Assembly: GCA_025060475.1 (NCBI GenBank)
Contig: JANXBZ010000002.1
Span: forward strand, 62,001 to 126,000
Direction of reading: 5' to 3'
Length of the DNA stretch: 64,000 bases
DNA from: Dictyoglomus sp.
GTDB taxonomy: Bacteria > Dictyoglomota > Dictyoglomia > Dictyoglomales > Dictyoglomaceae
This document shows positions 24,485 through 34,065 of this stretch, piece by piece (position 1 is the first letter of the stretch; every line of letters begins with the position of its first letter). The position numbers and the translations under genes were made by a program. Under the pieces are notes generated by a model. It had not been told where the DNA came from, searched no databases, and saw only the letters and a list, made by a program, of their open reading frames with translations.

Positions 24485-26908
24485 TTATCCCATTATTACT
24501 AAGACTTCATTTTCGTCTTTCATCTCGTTAATGGGGATAAAATTCCCAGGAATCTCCTTTTCATTTATTATTATGTACTTAACTCCCTTCTGGACTCCAT
24601 TAGGATTTTCAACTTTTATTTTTAACTTTTTACCTCTAAAAATTCTTTCTATATAAAATTCCTTCCAATCCGAGGGTACACATGGATCAATTTTTAATCC
24701 ATCATAATCGGGCTGAATACCAAGAATTCCTTCTATAGCAGATGTTTGTATTGAAGCTGCTGTTCCAGTAAGCCAGTGAACATGAGCTCTTCCATGAAAA
24801 GGACTGTCTTTTCCTTCGGTGAATTGACAATGTACATAGGGTTCTGCTTGTCTTATTTCTGCCTTATCATTCATATTTACAGGATTATTTTCCTGATAAT
24901 ATTTAAAAGCTCTATTTCCATTTCCTAGCATAGTTTCTGCCCTTATTAACCATCCTTGAGTATGAGAAAATATTCCTGCGTTTTCTTTCATGCCAGGAAG
25001 GAAAAGAATCATTCTTGCTACAGGAAATCCATAGTTTTTAACAGGAGGATACATAATCATAGCTCCATAATCAGTATTTAGAATTTTTTCAACATTGTCC
25101 ATTATTATTTTTCCTTGATTTTCATCTGCAACTCCACTTAATACTGCCCAAGTTTGGGCATTTAACCAAAAACTCGCTTCTTCACAGTTTTTTGATCCAA
25201 TAACTTCATCTCCTCTAAAGGCTCTAACAAATCTGTCTCCTTCCCAAGCATATTTTTGTAAATTTTCATATAGTTTTTTGCTTTCTCTTTCTGCCCATTC
25301 TTTGTCCTCTATTCTTTGTTTCTTTTCTGCAAATTCAGCAAAAATTTTTAATGCAAGGTATAGTTGAAAAGAAGCAAAGACACTTTCTCCTTCTTTTCCA
25401 AGCCTTAGGCAATCATTCCAGTCCGCATCTAATCCTAAAACAAGTCCATGTTTTCCTAATCTTTCTAAACTAAAGATTAAAGCTCTTCTTAAATGTTCAT
25501 ATACTGTGTCCTCTCCTTTATCAGAATAAGGTATCACTTCATCTAGAAATCCAATATTTCCACTTTCCTTAATATATTGTCTTACTGTAATAAACAACCA
25601 GAGATGATCATCACATCTATATTCTGTATATCCTGTTCTTTTAACGTATTCAGGATTTTCAAGGGACAAATTGGATTTGGGAGTATGGTCAAAGAAAACT
25701 AAGGGTAAGCCTGCACCGTTAGAGACTTGACCTGATAGCATTAATCTGAGTCTTTCCCCTGCAGATTCGTGATCTAAATGCATAATTCCTTGTATATCTT
25801 GAACAGTATCTCTATATCCATATCCATCTCTAAGACCTACATATATCAAGGATGCGGCTCTTGACCAGAAAAAGGTAATAAAACATTGATAGGCATTCCA
25901 AATATTAACCATAGTATCAAAAGTTTCCGATGGTGTTTTAACTTTAAATTTTTCTATCTTAGAATGCCAATAATTTATAAGGTCTCTTACTTCTTTTTCT
26001 ACCCTTCCTTTTTCTTCGTATTTTGCCATTATTTTTCTCGCTTTTGCCTCATTTCCTTCTCCCACCACATAAACTATTTCTTTTTCTTCCCCATTATCAA
26101 GTTCTAGAAATACCTGCATTGCTCCGCAACTATTTCCTCCATAATTTAAAGAGTTACTGCACATACCCTTAACAACTGCTATAGGATCCCCATAAGTTCT
26201 ATAGTTTCCAATAAAGGTATCTCGACATCCATCAAAGGAGATAACTTTTGCTCCTATTACTCCTGAAAACCTATTAAATCTTCTTCCTCCCATACCTTCT
26301 TCTAATTCTATTTTTTTTCCAATTTCTGTGTAATTCTCGTTTATAGTTTGTATTATGAGATTATCCCTATAATAGGTTCGGGAAATAAAAAGAGTATATT
26401 GAAGATTAACAAGATCTTGATTTTCATTAGGCTCGTTAGTAAATTCAACAAAATTAAAAATAGAAATTCTTCTTTTTCTATTGGAGTTATTTTTTATTCT
26501 TAATGCCCAGACCTCATAAAGTTCGTTAAGAGGAACATAGTAGGTTACTTCTGTCTCTATTCCAGAATATTTTGAGGAAATAATAGTATAAAAGGTTCCA
26601 TGTCTACATAGGGATTGATATTCTGATAAGTCCTTTTTAACAGGAAGCCATGTTGCAGACCAGTAATCTCCACTATCCATGTCTCTCAAGTAAATATATC
26701 TTCCAGAACTTGTTCCAAGAATCACATTAAATCGAGAACGAATGATTCTTCCACTAGCTCCCGATTTTACAAAGCTATACCCTCCTCCATTATTTGTTAT
26801 AATAGCACCATATTCCAAAGAGCCAAGATAATTTGCCCATTCTCGAGGAGTATCAGGTCGAGTAATTACGTATTCTTTTCTTTCATTATCAAAATATCCA
26901 AATCTCAT
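24485..26908 (-). CDS. GH94 glycoside phosphorylase, substrate unassigned
   Basis: An 807-residue GH94 paralogue of the next gene, with ADWNDCLRLG carrying the catalytic Asp, WANYLGSLEYGAIITNNGG, DMDSGDYWSATWLPV, DDHLWLFITVR, ENAGIFSHTQGW and IDPCVPSDWKEFYIERIFRG. The C-terminal and middle motifs resemble the chitobiose phosphorylase branch more than cellobiose phosphorylase, but the acceptor-site loops differ from both. It could act on cellobiose, laminaribiose, N-acetylchitobiose or another beta-glucoside. GGAGGT precedes the ATG. It is transcribed divergently from the ROK regulator gene. Confidence 0.88.
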   Translation of the reverse strand: MRFGYFDNERKEYVITRPDTPREWANYLGSLEYGAIITNNGGGYSFVKSGASGRIIRSRFNVILGTSSGRYIYLRDMDSGDYWSATWLPVKKDLSEYQSLCRHGTFYTIISSKYSGIETEVTYYVPLNELYEVWALRIKNNSNRKRRISIFNFVEFTNEPNENQDLVNLQYTLFISRTYYRDNLIIQTINENYTEIGKKIELEEGMGGRRFNRFSGVIGAKVISFDGCRDTFIGNYRTYGDPIAVVKGMCSNSLNYGGNSCGAMQVFLELDNGEEKEIVYVVGEGNEAKARKIMAKYEEKGRVEKEVRDLINYWHSKIEKFKVKTPSETFDTMVNIWNAYQCFITFFWSRAASLIYVGLRDGYGYRDTVQDIQGIMHLDHESAGERLRLMLSGQVSNGAGLPLVFFDHTPKSNLSLENPEYVKRTGYTEYRCDDHLWLFITVRQYIKESGNIGFLDEVIPYSDKGEDTVYEHLRRALIFSLERLGKHGLVLGLDADWNDCLRLGKEGESVFASFQLYLALKIFAEFAEKKQRIEDKEWAERESKKLYENLQKYAWEGDRFVRAFRGDEVIGSKNCEEASFWLNAQTWAVLSGVADENQGKIIMDNVEKILNTDYGAMIMYPPVKNYGFPVARMILFLPGMKENAGIFSHTQGWLIRAETMLGNGNRAFKYYQENNPVNMNDKAEIRQAEPYVHCQFTEGKDSPFHGRAHVHWLTGTAASIQTSAIEGILGIQPDYDGLKIDPCVPSDWKEFYIERIFRGKKLKIKVENPNGVQKGVKYIIINEKEIPGNFIPINEMKDENEVLVIMG

Positions 26909-26963
26909 TCCATTACCTCCTCTAAGTTAAATTTCATAAGGAAACTTTTAATTTTTTAGTAAG

Positions 26964-26990
26964 AGTATAATATTATCTTGCTCATGTCAA
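26964..26990 (-). promoter_or_regulatory. Probable promoter of the GH94 operon
   Basis: On the minus strand TTGACA (26985-26990), a short 15-base spacer and TATACT (26964-26969). The short spacing suggests weak basal activity or activator control. A GGAAACAATTTCC inverted repeat lies just upstream at 27008-27020. Confidence 0.45.
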
Positions 26991-27007
26991 GCTATGAAAG
27001 CTTAACA

Positions 27008-27020
27008 GGAAACAATTTCC
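27008..27020. promoter_or_regulatory. Possible ROK operator
   Basis: GGAAA-CAA-TTTCC is a small dyad in the 236-base gap between the GH94 operon and the ROK gene. A second palindrome, AAACGTTT, is at 27042-27049, just before the ROK -35. Both are candidates for a regulator site. The arms are short, so I give them low weight. Confidence 0.3.
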
Positions 27021-27061
27021 AGGGGAAGAATTGATTTTTTTAAACGTTTTCTTTTTAGTTC

Positions 27062-27091
27062 TTGACAAGATAGGATGTAAAATTTTAGAAT
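27062..27091 (+). promoter_or_regulatory. Promoter of the ROK regulator gene
   Basis: TTGACA (27062-27067), an 18-base spacer and TAGAAT (27086-27091). Start near 27098 and a leader of about 47 bases with AGGAGA ahead of ATG 27145. Confidence 0.6.
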
Positions 27092-27144
27092 TAATTTGAA
27101 TTTCTTTCTTTATGAAATAAAATTTAAAAAAGGAGAAAGAAATT

Positions 27145-28332
27145 ATGGTATTTATAAGAACAGGAGAGACAGGAAAGGTTGCTCAGCAAAGAGAAATTAA
27201 TAGAACAATTATATTAAATGGATTTTTAAGATATAAAAATATCTCAAGAACTGATTTAGCTAAGAAATTCAATCTTAGTAAAAGTACTGTTACCCGTCTT
27301 GTAAACCATCTTATCTCTGAAAACATGATAAGAGAAGTAGGAAGCCTATCCAGAGGATTGGGAAGAAAGGCAATTGTATTAAGTTTAAATCCTGATTACA
27401 AAAAGGCTGTTGCTATTAAGATTGGAGTTACGATGTCTACTATAGCAAGAATAAATTTTGCTATGAAAATTGAAGATTATTTAAGCTTTTCTACCCCCGA
27501 AGATCCTTATGAATTTATAAATAATGTTATTGAAGGAATAAACAGATTATTTCCTGAAAAAAAGGATAAAATTCATGCTATAGGAATTGGGGTTCCTGGA
27601 ATTGTAGACAATAGTTTCCAAAATATAATTGTTGCACCAAATTTAAGATGGAAAGATGTCCCTTTAGCTTCTCTATTAAGTGAAAAAATTAAAGAGTTTC
27701 TAGAAATTGATGTGCCAGTAAAGATGGATAATGAGGCAAATTTAGCGGTAATTGCTGAAGGAATGTTAGGGACAAAAATAGGATATAATGATTTGAATAT
27801 AGTTTATGTTTTTATAGGTGAGGGAATTGGAACAGGATTAATTATTGATGGAAAATTACATAGAGGAAGTAAAAACACAGCTGGAGAATTTGGCCATATG
27901 GTAGTATCCAAGGATGGAATTCCCTGTAAATGTGGAAATGAAGGATGTTGGGAAAGGTATGCATCATTATCTAGCTCGGTGAGTAAAAATTTGGGAATTG
28001 ATCTTAGGAAAGAAAAAATCGGTGATAAGGATGAAAATCTTTTAAAGGATTTTGCTTACGAAATTTCTGTAGGGATAATAAATATCGTGAATGGTCTTAA
28101 TCCTGATGTAATTATTATTGGTGGTCCCTTAGTAACATCGAAATTTGTCTCCTTTTGGGAAGAAGTAAGAGATGAAGTTGTGAAAAATGTAAGAAAATAC
28201 AGTATTACTCCTTCTGCGGGAGAAGTGAAAATCGAGCTTACATCCTTCTTAGATTGTCCTGCAGAGTTAATAGGAGCTGGTATTTGGGCCTTTTGGGATA
28301 TTTTTGAGGGCCCTGTTCTTTCTACTATTTGA
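27145..28332 (+). CDS. ROK-family transcriptional regulator
   Basis: A 395-residue NagC/XylR-type regulator. The N-terminal winged helix-turn-helix (about 15-75, SRTDLAKKFNLSKSTVTRLVNHLI) precedes a ROK sugar-binding domain with GIGVPGIVD, DNEANLAVIAE and GEGIGTGLIIDGKLHRGS. The ROK zinc motif is visible as GHMVVSKDGIPCKCGNEGCWE. The inducer sugar is unknown. Its position divergent from the GH94 operon and near a GT35 phosphorylase suggests control of disaccharide use. The 3' end converges on the GT35 gene, separated by 64 bases of no evident content. Confidence 0.92.
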   Translation: MVFIRTGETGKVAQQREINRTIILNGFLRYKNISRTDLAKKFNLSKSTVTRLVNHLISENMIREVGSLSRGLGRKAIVLSLNPDYKKAVAIKIGVTMSTIARINFAMKIEDYLSFSTPEDPYEFINNVIEGINRLFPEKKDKIHAIGIGVPGIVDNSFQNIIVAPNLRWKDVPLASLLSEKIKEFLEIDVPVKMDNEANLAVIAEGMLGTKIGYNDLNIVYVFIGEGIGTGLIIDGKLHRGSKNTAGEFGHMVVSKDGIPCKCGNEGCWERYASLSSSVSKNLGIDLRKEKIGDKDENLLKDFAYEISVGIINIVNGLNPDVIIIGGPLVTSKFVSFWEEVRDEVVKNVRKYSITPSAGEVKIELTSFLDCPAELIGAGIWAFWDIFEGPVLSTI

Positions 28333-28396
28333 ACTTCAATTATCTCTAGAATTTGTAGGAAAAATACAAGGTTAAGACAGAATATTAAAAGATATT

Positions 28397-30097
28397 TCAT
28401 AATCGCCTAAAATATGCATCAGTTATATATCTTTTCATCATTCTATGGGTATTAAAATAAGACGCAATACTTCCGATGGAATTTTTCATCATGCGAATCC
28501 ATTGATCTATCTGATTATAATACATAGGAATTATTATATACTCAAGTTTATTATATAAATCATCAATTTCCTCTTGTAAATGATTTTCTATGCCCTTTTC
28601 ATCTTTTGGGGAAGGACCAATAGACCATCCTGTTACTCCTTCTAAACATCCCTCAATCCACCATCCATCAAGGACACTGAAATTAATTACTCCGTTATGT
28701 GCTGCTTTCATTCCACTAGTTCCTGACGCTTCTAGGGGTCTTTGTGGTGTATTTAACCAGACGTCAACCCCAGCAATAATTTTTTTCGCCATTGTCATAT
28801 TATAGTCTTGAAGATAAACAATATTAATATCATCTTTTAATTCTCTAATATAGTTAAAAATTTCTTTTATTAATCTTTTTCCTTCTTCGTCCCTTGGATG
28901 AGCCTTTCCTGCGTAAACAATCTGAATAGGTCCTTTTCTTTTTACCCTTCTTAGACGATTGATATCAGAAAAGAGGAGATGAGGCCTTTTATATGCAGTG
29001 GCTCTTCTTGCAAATCCAAGAGTAAGAATATTTTCTTGAAATTTAATATTTGTTTGGGAATATATTAAATCTATTAATTCTCTTTTTGCTTGTTGATGAG
29101 CTTCCCATATTTTCTCATTAGGAATGATACCTACTCTTGCTAAAAGTTCTGGCTCATTTGCCCATCCAGGTATATATTCATCATATAATTTTCTAAAACT
29201 TCCTGAGGTCCAGGTGAAGGAATGAACACCGTTTGTAACTGCAGATATTTTTCTTCCTGGAAACATAGCAGAGGAAATTTCTTGATGCCTTTTAGCGACA
29301 CCGTTTACATATCCCGAAAGATTTAAAGCTAAGAGGGTCATATTTAATTCCCTTTCTCCCCCAAATTTTATTAAAAGATCATAGGAAATAAAATCTCCAA
29401 GAATCTTTTTTACTAAATCATAAGAGAATTTATCATGTCCCGCTTCTACTGGAGTGTGAGTTGTAAAAACGCATTTTTCCCTTACTGTTTCTATTCTTTC
29501 CTCTATAGGTCTTCCATCGGTTTTCTTTAATATTTCTAAGGTAAGTAATGCTGAATGTCCCTCATTTATATGATATTTCCTTATATTAAGTTTCAAAGCT
29601 TCTAATACTCTTACCCCTCCAATTCCAAGAACAATTTCTTGTTTTAAACGATAACTGGCGTCACCGCCATAAAGATAATCAGTGATAATTCTGTCTTCAT
29701 CTGTATTCTGGGGAAGATTTGTATCTAAAAAAATAACAGGGACAGTGGACCCTGTATAAGAAGTCCAATAATAAACCCATGGCTTAATAAATACTCTTCT
29801 TCCTTCAATATCTACAGAAACCTCTATAGGTAAAGGAGTTAAAATATTTTCAGGTTGCCATTCATGAGGTAATTCTTTCTGAGTACCATCTTCACTAATT
29901 ACTTGTTTAAAATAACCTTTTCTGCTTATAAGGGTTACTGCAACAAAGGGAATATTGAGATCTGCAGAGGTTCTTACTATATCTCCTGCTAAGACTCCTA
30001 ATCCTCCACTATAGGTAGGAATATCTGGTATCAAGGCAATTTCCATAGAGAAATATGCTATAACTTGTTCCTTTCTTAATATCTCAAAAATATCCAT
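28397..30097 (-). CDS. Short-form alpha-glucan phosphorylase (GT35)
   Basis: A 566-residue phosphorylase releasing glucose 1-phosphate from alpha-1,4 glucans. It belongs to the short bacterial and archaeal form, which lacks much of the 800-residue enzymes' N-terminal region. Motifs are IAYFSMEIALIPDIPTYSGG, HINEGHSALL, TPVEAGHD, TNGVHSFTW, GFARRATAYKRP and EASGTSGMKAAHNG, where the Lys carries pyridoxal phosphate. AGAGGAGG lies before the ATG. The gene converges with the ROK regulator and would be part of starch or glycogen breakdown. Confidence 0.93.
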   Translation of the reverse strand: MDIFEILRKEQVIAYFSMEIALIPDIPTYSGGLGVLAGDIVRTSADLNIPFVAVTLISRKGYFKQVISEDGTQKELPHEWQPENILTPLPIEVSVDIEGRRVFIKPWVYYWTSYTGSTVPVIFLDTNLPQNTDEDRIITDYLYGGDASYRLKQEIVLGIGGVRVLEALKLNIRKYHINEGHSALLTLEILKKTDGRPIEERIETVREKCVFTTHTPVEAGHDKFSYDLVKKILGDFISYDLLIKFGGERELNMTLLALNLSGYVNGVAKRHQEISSAMFPGRKISAVTNGVHSFTWTSGSFRKLYDEYIPGWANEPELLARVGIIPNEKIWEAHQQAKRELIDLIYSQTNIKFQENILTLGFARRATAYKRPHLLFSDINRLRRVKRKGPIQIVYAGKAHPRDEEGKRLIKEIFNYIRELKDDINIVYLQDYNMTMAKKIIAGVDVWLNTPQRPLEASGTSGMKAAHNGVINFSVLDGWWIEGCLEGVTGWSIGPSPKDEKGIENHLQEEIDDLYNKLEYIIIPMYYNQIDQWIRMMKNSIGSIASYFNTHRMMKRYITDAYFRRL

Positions 30098-30212
30098 ATC
30101 CTGCCTCCTCTAGTAAATAATTCTAAAAATCACAGAATAATAATAACTCAATTCGATTTAAATGTAAATTTAATAAAAATGAAATTTAATTTTAAATTAT
30201 TTCAAAAAACTA

Positions 30213-30241
30213 TTGCAAAAATTTAAGGTTTTATTTATAAT
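30213..30241 (+). promoter_or_regulatory. Promoter of the SHOCT/DUF4097-like gene
   Basis: TTGCAA (30213-30218), a 17-base spacer and TATAAT (30236-30241), leaving a leader of about 35 bases with AGGAGG before ATG 30283. The rest of the 185-base divergent gap is AT-rich and shows nothing else I can name. Confidence 0.6.
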
Positions 30242-30282
30242 TTTATCAAAAGCCAATCAAAGTTCTTAATAGGAGGAAAAAT

Positions 30283-31062
30283 ATGGAAGAGGTAAGAAGG
30301 ATCTTAAAAATGTTGGAGGAAGGAAAAATAACTGCAGAGGAAGCAGAAAAGCTAATCTCTGCGATTGAAGAAAAAGGTAGAAAGGAGAGGGGAATATTAA
30401 ACTTTGGAAAAATTATAGGTGATACAGTTTCGTCTGCTCTGTCTGTTATTCCTGAGATTTTAGGAAGTGTCCTCTTCTTTTCTGAGAAAGAAATTTTGGA
30501 CGAGAAAAAGACTCTTCCCTTTAATAAAGAAGAACCTTTAGAAATAAATATATCTGGAGGAGACTTAAGCGTTAAAATTGGAGAAACAGATGAGGTAATA
30601 TTGAAGGGAAAGGGAAGATATAATTTTAGTGAAAATAAGCTTGTTTTATCTGCTGGAGACTTTTTTTTGAGTTTACCAAAGCTTAAGGAGTTAAAATTAA
30701 TAATAAATGCTGGGGATTTTAATGGTGAGATATATGCGGATAAAATTAATATCATCTTAAATGCAGGAGATGCAGATATATTTTTAAAATCTTTTGAGGT
30801 AAATTGCATTGTAAATATGGGAGATATGGATATAAAATTTATGGAAAATCCTAAAAGGGCATTATTAAACTGTAGTATGGGAGATTTATCTGTAGTCCTT
30901 CCAGATAATTTTGATGGAGTTTTAACCTCTAAGGTTTCTCTTGGTGATTTTTCTATTTTGAAAGAGGGCTATAGATACAAAGATAAAAAATATATCTTTG
31001 GAACAGGAGAAAAGGGAGAGATTGAGATTTATTGTAAAATGGGAGATGTCAAAGTAAAGTAA
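30283..31062 (+). CDS. SHOCT-like + DUF4097-like repeat protein
   Basis: A 259-residue protein. The N-terminal SHOCT-like helix pair (EVRRILKMLEEGKITAEEAEKLI) is followed by a hydrophobic patch (about 48-65) and then a beta-repeat region of about 170 residues. That region repeats a Gly-Asp turn about every 20-25 residues: SGGDLS, SAGDFF, NAGDFN, NAGDAD, NMGDMD, SMGDLS, SLGDFS and KMGDVK. The pattern matches DUF4097 beta-solenoids, which in Gram-positive bacteria are often linked to envelope stress. The cell location is uncertain. It is the only gene of its unit, and its role is unknown. Confidence 0.75.
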   Translation: MEEVRRILKMLEEGKITAEEAEKLISAIEEKGRKERGILNFGKIIGDTVSSALSVIPEILGSVLFFSEKEILDEKKTLPFNKEEPLEINISGGDLSVKIGETDEVILKGKGRYNFSENKLVLSAGDFFLSLPKLKELKLIINAGDFNGEIYADKINIILNAGDADIFLKSFEVNCIVNMGDMDIKFMENPKRALLNCSMGDLSVVLPDNFDGVLTSKVSLGDFSILKEGYRYKDKKYIFGTGEKGEIEIYCKMGDVKVK

Positions 31063-32220
31063 TTAAACATCTTTAAAAACAATTTCTCCCTCAACAATAG
31101 TCATTCTAACCTGAAAATTGTTATCAAAGATAACAATATCTGCATCCTTTCCCACATCAAGACTTCCTTTTATATTTTCTATTCCTAAAAGCAAAGCGGG
31201 AGAATAAGATGCCATAAATACAGCATCTTCTAATTTAATTCCCCCCATTTCCATCATGTTTTTTACCGCAATATTTAAAGTTAAAGTACTTCCTGCAATG
31301 GTGCCATCATATAAAGTTGCCTTCCCATTATTAACAGTTACCTTCTGTCCTGCCAGTTGATATTCTCCATCGGAAAGACCTGTTGCCATCATAGAATCAG
31401 TTACTAAGATTAATTTTTCTTTTGGTTTTGTCTTTATTAAAAGTTTTAGTATATATGGAGAAAGATGAATTCCATCTGCAATAACTTCTAAGCTTAAACT
31501 ATTCATTACCAATGCTATTCCTACAACTCCTACCTCTCTATGATGAAGAGGACGCATTCCGTTGAATATGTGGGTAATATGAGATAAGCCCAAAGATATA
31601 GCTTTTTCCATGTCTGAGGTTTTAGCATTGGTATGTCCTGCAGATATGATAATTCCTCTTTCTCTAAGATAATTTATAATCTCAAAACTTCCTTCCACCT
31701 CGGGAGCAATAGTAACTAATTTTACCTTTTCTCTCAATAATCTTTTTAAGATATTTATATCAGGTGACATAATACAATCTTCTCTTTGAGCTCCCTTATA
31801 TTTTTTATTTAAAAAGGGTCCCTCTAAATTAATTCCTAAAATCTTTGCTCCTTCAATTTTTCTTTCTTGTTTTTTAATATAATTTTCAATAGCATTTATA
31901 GCTTTCTCCATATCTTCTAAGGGAGCAGTGAGAACTGTGGGAAGAAATCCTGTTGTTCCCTTACTTGCAATGAATTTTGCTATGGTGTCAAGGGCAGATT
32001 CTTCCCCTTCAATAACATCTCTTCCAAAGGCACCATGAATATGAATGTCGATAAATCCTGGAGAAATGAAAAAATCTTTAAAATTATAAATTTCCTCAAA
32101 ATCCTTTAAGTTTCTGTCCTCTCCCACATAGATAATTTTACTTCCTTCTATTCCAATAGCTCCTTCCTCAATTATTCTATTAGGAGTAATGATTTTTCCA
32201 ATAATTAAAGTTTTCTCCAT
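31063..32220 (-). CDS. nagA: N-acetylglucosamine-6-phosphate deacetylase
   Basis: A 385-residue amidohydrolase that removes acetate from GlcNAc-6-phosphate. Motifs are SPGFIDIHIHGAFGRDVI (metal-binding HxH), GTTGFLPTVLT, NLEGPFLNKKYKGAQ, ISAGHTNAKTSDME, THIFNGMRPLHHREVGVVG, VTDSMMATGLSDG and GSTLTLNIAV. The family Asp is in VTDSM. GAGG precedes the ATG. It ends right at the stop of the convergent DUF4097-like gene. GlcNAc use fits cell-wall recycling or chitin-derived sugars, and no nagB is beside it. Confidence 0.93.
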   Translation of the reverse strand: MEKTLIIGKIITPNRIIEEGAIGIEGSKIIYVGEDRNLKDFEEIYNFKDFFISPGFIDIHIHGAFGRDVIEGEESALDTIAKFIASKGTTGFLPTVLTAPLEDMEKAINAIENYIKKQERKIEGAKILGINLEGPFLNKKYKGAQREDCIMSPDINILKRLLREKVKLVTIAPEVEGSFEIINYLRERGIIISAGHTNAKTSDMEKAISLGLSHITHIFNGMRPLHHREVGVVGIALVMNSLSLEVIADGIHLSPYILKLLIKTKPKEKLILVTDSMMATGLSDGEYQLAGQKVTVNNGKATLYDGTIAGSTLTLNIAVKNMMEMGGIKLEDAVFMASYSPALLLGIENIKGSLDVGKDADIVIFDNNFQVRMTIVEGEIVFKDV

Positions 32221-32237
32221 TATTTTTCCTCAAAATA

Positions 32238-33884
32238 TTAAATTTTTCTCAATAATAATTTTACTCTTTCTCTTTGAAATTTACTATCAAAATAATAGAG
32301 GGAAAGAATTGTAGGGTTTTTTCTTAAGTTAAATTTTCTAATAAAGCCTTCAAGATCAATAATAGAAGGAAGGTTAATTTTCCATTTTCTATTGAATCTT
32401 ATATAATTTCTTACAAAAATATCTATTAAATTTCTATCTTTTTCTTCCAAATTTACGTAGAATTCTATAAACTCATCTCTTCTAATTTTTGAAAGACCTT
32501 TTAAAAAATTCAAGACAAGTTCTCTTCTTGCTGAATATAATGGATATTGGAGATTTACCATATTATTAAAAAATTTTATTAGTTCATAATCCTTCTTAAA
32601 TAAATTTATGAAATTTTGGGGATCTTCTAAGAGAGTTTTATAAAATAGCTTTAATCTATTTTTTCTAGATATATAAAAATTTTTTCCCCTTAAAATTCCC
32701 ATATATGTGGATATAAAAAGCAATATCCTTTCTTCTTGTGGAATTTTTAAGAATTGTTCTAAGTTATTTTTGAACTCCTCTTCTATTTTTATTTTTATGT
32801 ATTCTGTTATAAAAGGTATGGGAGTTTCTAATATATTTATGGGAATCTTCAATTTTTCCATAAATTTTCTTATAGTTTTATCTTTTATTTTCTTTGTTTT
32901 TCCTCTTAGAAGTAAAGATAAATTACAAGAAGTTATACCCAAAATTTTAGATAATTCACTAAGTTTTTCTGCTTTTTTAAGATTTAACAAATATTCTCTT
33001 AATTCCTTTGTATTTTCATAGGCTTTACTTTTGATATTAATATTATACTTTTTTGCAAAATCTATAGTGTTTTTGTAGTATTCCCTTGTCCCCCAACCTG
33101 AACCTTTTGGTAGACTTTTTTCAAAATAATTTATTATATTTATTGTCTCAAAGATAGATAGATCATTATTAATTTTTTGGACTTCAAGAGAGGTATCCAA
33201 TAAAAAAAATATATTACTAATATCTTCCCTATACCAACCTGCAAAATATAATGCTTTATTTGATAATTTTAAAGAGAATTTGGGATGCTTCTCTTTGAGA
33301 TACCATGCAGAGTTATTTAAGCTTAATATGATTCCTGTGGGATGGGGAATGTTTTTTGAAATCTTAAAGCATTCAAAATATAAAGAAATTCCATACCTTA
33401 GATTTCTTTTAACTTCCATTCTTGCCTTTGCTAATAATAAGAAAAGATAAGATGATCTATCAAGCTTATATTGTTTACTCCAAAATCTTATCTTTTGAAG
33501 ATTTAAATCTTCATATTTATGAACAAAGTAGTCAAAAAGGGTAGGGGCGGTTATTTTTCTTGCAAGACTTGGAATTTTAGCATAATTTTTTCTCAAATCC
33601 TGAAATAATCGATCTCCCTCAGGATTATTTAGATTCTTTAAATATAAAATCTTTTCTGAATATAATAAATAAAAGAGAGTTAGATTTTTCTTACAGTATT
33701 TTAAACCTTCTTCTATTTCTTTAAGAGCATTTTTGTAATTTCTTTCCCACTCTAATTTTTGAGCCTTAAAATAATGTTTCCATGCTCTATGGATCTTTTT
33801 CTCAAGGATAAAATTAAGAAAAGGTTTTGAAAACACTCCATATTTAAAAAGTATATATGCAATATTGGGAACTTTTCTGTTCAT
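32238..33884 (-). CDS. Large TPR-like / HTH regulator of unknown family
   Basis: A 548-residue, lysine-rich, mostly helical protein. Residues about 31-100 look like TPR helices (AWKHYFKAQKLEWERNYKNA) and 145-220 like further TPR units. A Cro/XRE-like helix-turn-helix is visible at about 296-345 (LSKILGITSCNLSLLLRGKT). About 200 helical residues follow, with no name I can give. ATG 33884 is four bases from the predicted transcript start and has no ribosome binding site. TPR plus HTH beside a small secreted-peptide gene recalls RRNPP peptide regulators, though those have the HTH at the N-terminus. Function is inferred, not shown. Confidence 0.6.
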   Translation of the reverse strand: MNRKVPNIAYILFKYGVFSKPFLNFILEKKIHRAWKHYFKAQKLEWERNYKNALKEIEEGLKYCKKNLTLFYLLYSEKILYLKNLNNPEGDRLFQDLRKNYAKIPSLARKITAPTLFDYFVHKYEDLNLQKIRFWSKQYKLDRSSYLFLLLAKARMEVKRNLRYGISLYFECFKISKNIPHPTGIILSLNNSAWYLKEKHPKFSLKLSNKALYFAGWYREDISNIFFLLDTSLEVQKINNDLSIFETINIINYFEKSLPKGSGWGTREYYKNTIDFAKKYNINIKSKAYENTKELREYLLNLKKAEKLSELSKILGITSCNLSLLLRGKTKKIKDKTIRKFMEKLKIPINILETPIPFITEYIKIKIEEEFKNNLEQFLKIPQEERILLFISTYMGILRGKNFYISRKNRLKLFYKTLLEDPQNFINLFKKDYELIKFFNNMVNLQYPLYSARRELVLNFLKGLSKIRRDEFIEFYVNLEEKDRNLIDIFVRNYIRFNRKWKINLPSIIDLEGFIRKFNLRKNPTILSLYYFDSKFQRERVKLLLRKI

Positions 33885-33894
33885 AATAATTTTA

Positions 33895-33903
33895 ATTATA
33901 TCA
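33895..33903 (-). promoter_or_regulatory. Extended -10 promoter of the TPR/HTH gene
   Basis: TGATATAAT on the minus strand puts the transcript start near 33888, four bases before ATG 33884. It implies a nearly leaderless mRNA. The rest of the 181-base gap to the peptide gene is AT-rich, with no plus-strand promoter I can call with confidence. Confidence 0.6.
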
Positions 33904-34065
33904 GAAAAAATTGTATAAAAAGAAATTTATAAGAATTGAAAAATAAAGAGAAAAAAGAAATTTTTAAATAAGATTTGATAAGAGATTTTAAAAGGAAAAA
34001 TTTTGAAAGTCAAATGATTCTTGATAAAGTAAAATCCAGAAAATTATTTGTTTAGGAGGTTAAAA

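Noticed and set aside
30246-30809. 187-codon minus-strand frame opposite the SHOCT/DUF4097-like gene
   Set aside because: The plus-strand gene has a good promoter, ribosome binding site and repeat structure. The reverse frame is rich in Ser, Phe and Pro as expected for a shadow.
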